53,589 nucleotides of DNA from Clostridiales bacterium (lineage in GTDB: Bacteria; Bacillota; Clostridia; Lachnospirales; Lachnospiraceae). The DNA lies in the NCBI GenBank assembly GCA_015655075.1, contig JAATFT010000018.1, positions 1 through 53,589 on the forward strand. The letters are read 5' to 3'. The stretch's first letter is position 1; the number at the start of each line of letters is the position of its first letter. A model generated the notes under the pieces. That model was not told the origin of the DNA. It saw only the letters and a program-made list of their open reading frames with translations, and made no database searches. Positions 50,952 to 53,589 of the stretch are shown piece after piece. A program made the position numbers and the translations under genes.

Positions 50952-52355
50952 ATGACAACAACAAATACATATAATGCGCAGAAAGAGCAAAAAGAATTTT
51001 TCTCTCTTCTGTTTAAAACGGTATTTCCTCTGTTAATTCAGGCTGTATTTATGCAGAGTATTAATTTTATTGATCAAATCATGGTTAGTTCCCTGGGAAC
51101 GGCATCGGTTGCAGCGGTAGGCGCATCAAATAAGCTATTAAGCATCTATAATTCTTTCCTTTATGGAAGCTGCAGCGGTTGTGCAATGTTTATGCAGCAG
51201 TATTGGGGTAAGAAGGATATCAAAGGATTTCAGAGAATCCTGGGAATCACTTTGACGGCAACGGTAGCAATGGGAAGCTTTGTTACTGTACTGGTACTTT
51301 CCTGTCCGGGAACTCTAATGTCGCTGTTCAATGATGATATAGAAGTACATGCTTTGGGAATACGGTACATGAGGGCTGTAGCGCCGGCATATTTCTTAAT
51401 GGGCTTAACATTCCCGTTAAACTATGTATTACGGAGCATGAATAAAGTAAAAATTACAATGACATGCACCTGTATTTCCGTGGTACTAAAATGCTTTATA
51501 AACTATATATTGATATTTGGAATGTTTGATTTTCCCCAATTAGGAATTTCGGGGGCGGCTATCGGTACATCGATTACAAGATTGATAGAATTCATATTCC
51601 TGCTATCGTATTTTGTAATTACCAAAAGTGAGGTATTTTGTGGTTTTAGGAACATATTCGGCTACGGAATGGATTATGTGAAAGTCTTTTTCTTCAAGGC
51701 AATTCCGTTGGTTGGCAATGAAATGATGTGGTCACTGGGAACAACCGTCTATTTTATTGTTTACGGAAGAGCCGGCACGGATGCTCTTGCAGCCATGAGT
51801 ATTATGCAGACGCTGCAGATGCTTTCAAAGATTGTAAGCGGAGGATTTTGCGGCGCCAGTTCAATTGTAATAGGGAATGAGATTGGAAAGGGCAATATTG
51901 ATATGGTTAACCGTTTTTGTAAAAGATTTCATAAATGTGCGTTTATCGTTGGAATTATCTCGTCAATATTCGTGCTGATGGCAATTAAACCGATGTTAAT
52001 CGTGTATAATATCGACGGAACGCAGGTTGGTATCTATGTTTCGCAATGCATGGCAGTTCTGGCGGTATATATTTTTCTGAATCCTCAAAATTCCATTAAT
52101 GTTGAAGGAATTTTCAGAAGTGGCGGTGATGTGGCATACCTTACCATCATGGATATGGGAAGCATATGGTTAATTGGAATGCCATGGACGATTGTTACCG
52201 GAATCTTCCTGGAATTAGATGTGGTCTATATTTATTGCGCATATATTGTGCTTGAAATATATAAGCTACCATTAGGATATCTGCGCTTTAAATCAGGAAA
52301 ATGGCTTCATAAGCTTCATGAAATAGGAGCACAAAGAGAAACAATAGTTGCCTGA
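50952..52355 (+). CDS. MATE-family efflux transporter
   Basis: A 467-residue exporter with twelve membrane segments in two homologous halves. It begins KEFFSLLFKTVFPLLIQAVF and has INFIDQIMVSSLGTASVAAVG, the MatE signature, repeated as VGNEMMWSLGTTVYFIVYGR in the second half. MATE proteins expel cationic compounds using sodium or proton gradients. It follows paralog 3 by 26 bases and likely shares its transcript, so it may export the guanidino substrate, an amine product or a related cation. GAAGAGG precedes the ATG. Confidence 0.92.
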   Translation: MTTTNTYNAQKEQKEFFSLLFKTVFPLLIQAVFMQSINFIDQIMVSSLGTASVAAVGASNKLLSIYNSFLYGSCSGCAMFMQQYWGKKDIKGFQRILGITLTATVAMGSFVTVLVLSCPGTLMSLFNDDIEVHALGIRYMRAVAPAYFLMGLTFPLNYVLRSMNKVKITMTCTCISVVLKCFINYILIFGMFDFPQLGISGAAIGTSITRLIEFIFLLSYFVITKSEVFCGFRNIFGYGMDYVKVFFFKAIPLVGNEMMWSLGTTVYFIVYGRAGTDALAAMSIMQTLQMLSKIVSGGFCGASSIVIGNEIGKGNIDMVNRFCKRFHKCAFIVGIISSIFVLMAIKPMLIVYNIDGTQVGIYVSQCMAVLAVYIFLNPQNSINVEGIFRSGGDVAYLTIMDMGSIWLIGMPWTIVTGIFLELDVVYIYCAYIVLEIYKLPLGYLRFKSGKWLHKLHEIGAQRETIVA

Positions 52356-53061
52356 TCCGGATATGAATACTATATGTAACGTATTTATAGGTTTAATATT
52401 AAAAATATTTCTAAATATATTCCAACGTTAAGGACTTGCCAGCTTCAGGCGGCATCTTTATTATCTCCTCAAGGCATGTGGAGACAGTTTGTTTGCTTTC
52501 GAAGAAAATCAGGGCGTTGCGGGATACATTTGGTGAATCAATTATTAGTCAGATAATAAAACAAAATAATATAACAAGATAGGTCAGCAACCGTAGTAAT
52601 CCTGCGGCTTGTTGACCTTTTGTTACGTGGAGGGGCGGTAAAATTGCTACTGACATTTATAACAAGCTGGGGAGATGAAAATGAAGCTGTCGCTGCAATT
52701 GAAGAATCCAAGAGGTAATCAGGCTCAACGGGCATCTTATTTGTCTTCTCAAGGCACATGGTTTTGTGGTTTATACCACTCATGAATACGTACACTGGAA
52801 AGTAGTGTATACTATGAAATGCGAAGGGAAAATATAGCCTTGCCAGTAAGAAATTCGAAGTAATAATATTAAAATTTATAAGTCAATAATTGTGGAAAAA
52901 TACGATTCCTTGCTCTTTTTATGGGGATGGGACGGGAGTGATAATAAGGCTGTCAGATTTTATAAAAAAGCCAAACCATTGTATAAAAAATAGCCTTGCA
53001 GTATCTATATATAAGTATCATAATAAAAATAAAATCAGAAAATGTAATGGGAGACAGGATT
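52356..53061 (+). other. Gene-poor gap with a terminator and degenerate repeats
   Basis: A strong hairpin terminator lies at 52581-52622 (AGGTCAGCAA...TTGTTGACCTTTT with a nested CCGTAG/CTGCGG stem). Two diverged copies of a sequence around GGCATCTT...TCTCAAGGCA occur at about 52450-52490 and 52730-52765. A short frame (SWGDENEAVAAIEESKR) precedes the second copy and then stops. I read these as remains of a duplicated small gene. No intact gene is seen. Confidence 0.5.
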
Positions 53062-53589
53062 ATGAAGAGAAATTATTATTTTCAAAACACATTTCTTCCG
53101 ATTGTTGTGATGACGGTTTCGTTTACAGGAGTTATGGTCTTTACTATGCTGTATGTGGCGAAGGATAATAACTATTTCAATACAATTTACCAGTATTTCA
53201 ATATCAGCAAGAGGCTGCATGCATGGATGATGTATACGGACATTGATAAAAATACGATAGTAAATGTAGTTAATTTATGCAGTGTTCTGTTTATAGCTGG
53301 AAATTATATATTTTCCAGATCCTTTTGTAATGAAAAAACGAAATTTACCAAAGCAATAACCGGAGTACTGGTGGTACTTTTTCTGACAGAAATGATTTTT
53401 TATAATACCTATGTGTATAGGTTTTTATATTATGGACGGATTGGATTTTTACCTGATCCGGCATTGTTTCGTAAATTGTATTCTATCTTTCATCAGATCT
53501 CGGTAACAGGAAATTGTGCATGCCTTGTATACAACATGGTCCTGCTTTTAAGAACGGCATTCCGAAACGAGTCCATTAAAGAATTAAAA
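53062..53589 (+). CDS. Membrane protein, N-terminal part (runs off the window)
   Basis: 176 codons without a stop before the window ends. GGGAGACAGG precedes the ATG. Hydrophobic segments lie at about 10-30 (FLPIVVMTVSFTGVMVFTML), 74-92 (VVNLCSVLFIAGNYIF), 106-125 (TGVLVVLFLTEMIFY) and 150-168. This multi-segment start, with connecting charged loops and no transporter motif, could be the sensor half of a histidine kinase or other signalling protein, but no such domain is yet reached. Confidence 0.7.
   Translation, partial: MKRNYYFQNTFLPIVVMTVSFTGVMVFTMLYVAKDNNYFNTIYQYFNISKRLHAWMMYTDIDKNTIVNVVNLCSVLFIAGNYIFSRSFCNEKTKFTKAITGVLVVLFLTEMIFYNTYVYRFLYYGRIGFLPDPALFRKLYSIFHQISVTGNCACLVYNMVLLLRTAFRNESIKELK

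Overview
The window looks like a chromosome segment of an anaerobic Clostridia, most likely Lachnospiraceae. The evidence is low-to-moderate GC, strong AGGAGG-type ribosome binding sites, TTG/GTG starts, TTGACA-17-TATAAT promoters, a CIRCE element, a glycyl-radical hydroxyproline dehydratase and several Opp/sugar ABC operons. No rRNA, tRNA, CRISPR, integrase or phage genes were seen. Intergenic space is crowded with palindromic, MITE-like repeats, and several genes are freshly broken.

0-16 kb is catabolic and transport. It holds a class I aminotransferase, an FAD oxidoreductase with a Cys cluster and a permease. Next is a LacI-type sugar ABC operon whose binding protein has one in-frame stop and whose hydrolase survives only as fragments. 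Then come a YbaK-type deacylase, a CNNM/HlyC-like membrane protein and a polar amino-acid ABC transporter. 16-19.3 kb is AT-rich accessory DNA: an ADP-ribosyltransferase-like gene paired with an unknown gene, then an MqsR-like toxin with an MqsA/Panacea fusion antitoxin behind a palindromic operator. 19.4-24.3 kb is a GC-richer lantibiotic-immunity-type ABC module with its two-component system.

24.6-28.3 kb starts with a CIRCE-controlled promoter feeding a decaying glycan operon: a nucleotidyltransferase pseudogene, an intact GT4 transferase and a glycosidase-like gene broken by one stop. An HD-domain gene follows. 28.4-32.8 kb holds a TetR regulator and a HypD-type glycyl radical enzyme with its activase.

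32.8-52.4 kb is the most interesting part and reads as one nitrogen-release island. It contains a complete urease operon (ureAB fusion, C, E, F, G, D), a divergent Opp/Nik-type ABC transporter, an Amt ammonium transporter fused to a PII domain, a MerR regulator, three tandem ureohydrolase (agmatinase-superfamily) paralogs and a MATE exporter. The ureohydrolases could cleave guanidino compounds to urea, urease would split urea to ammonia, and Amt-PII would handle and sense ammonium. A 17-bp palindrome (CTTTGTG-N3-CACAAAG) recurs upstream of urease/opp, amt and the ureohydrolase operon. Its distances to the -35 hexamers are 29, 29 and 19 bp, plus 18 bp on the urease side, so the spacing follows the helical turn and suggests a shared activator. 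The window ends inside a membrane protein gene.
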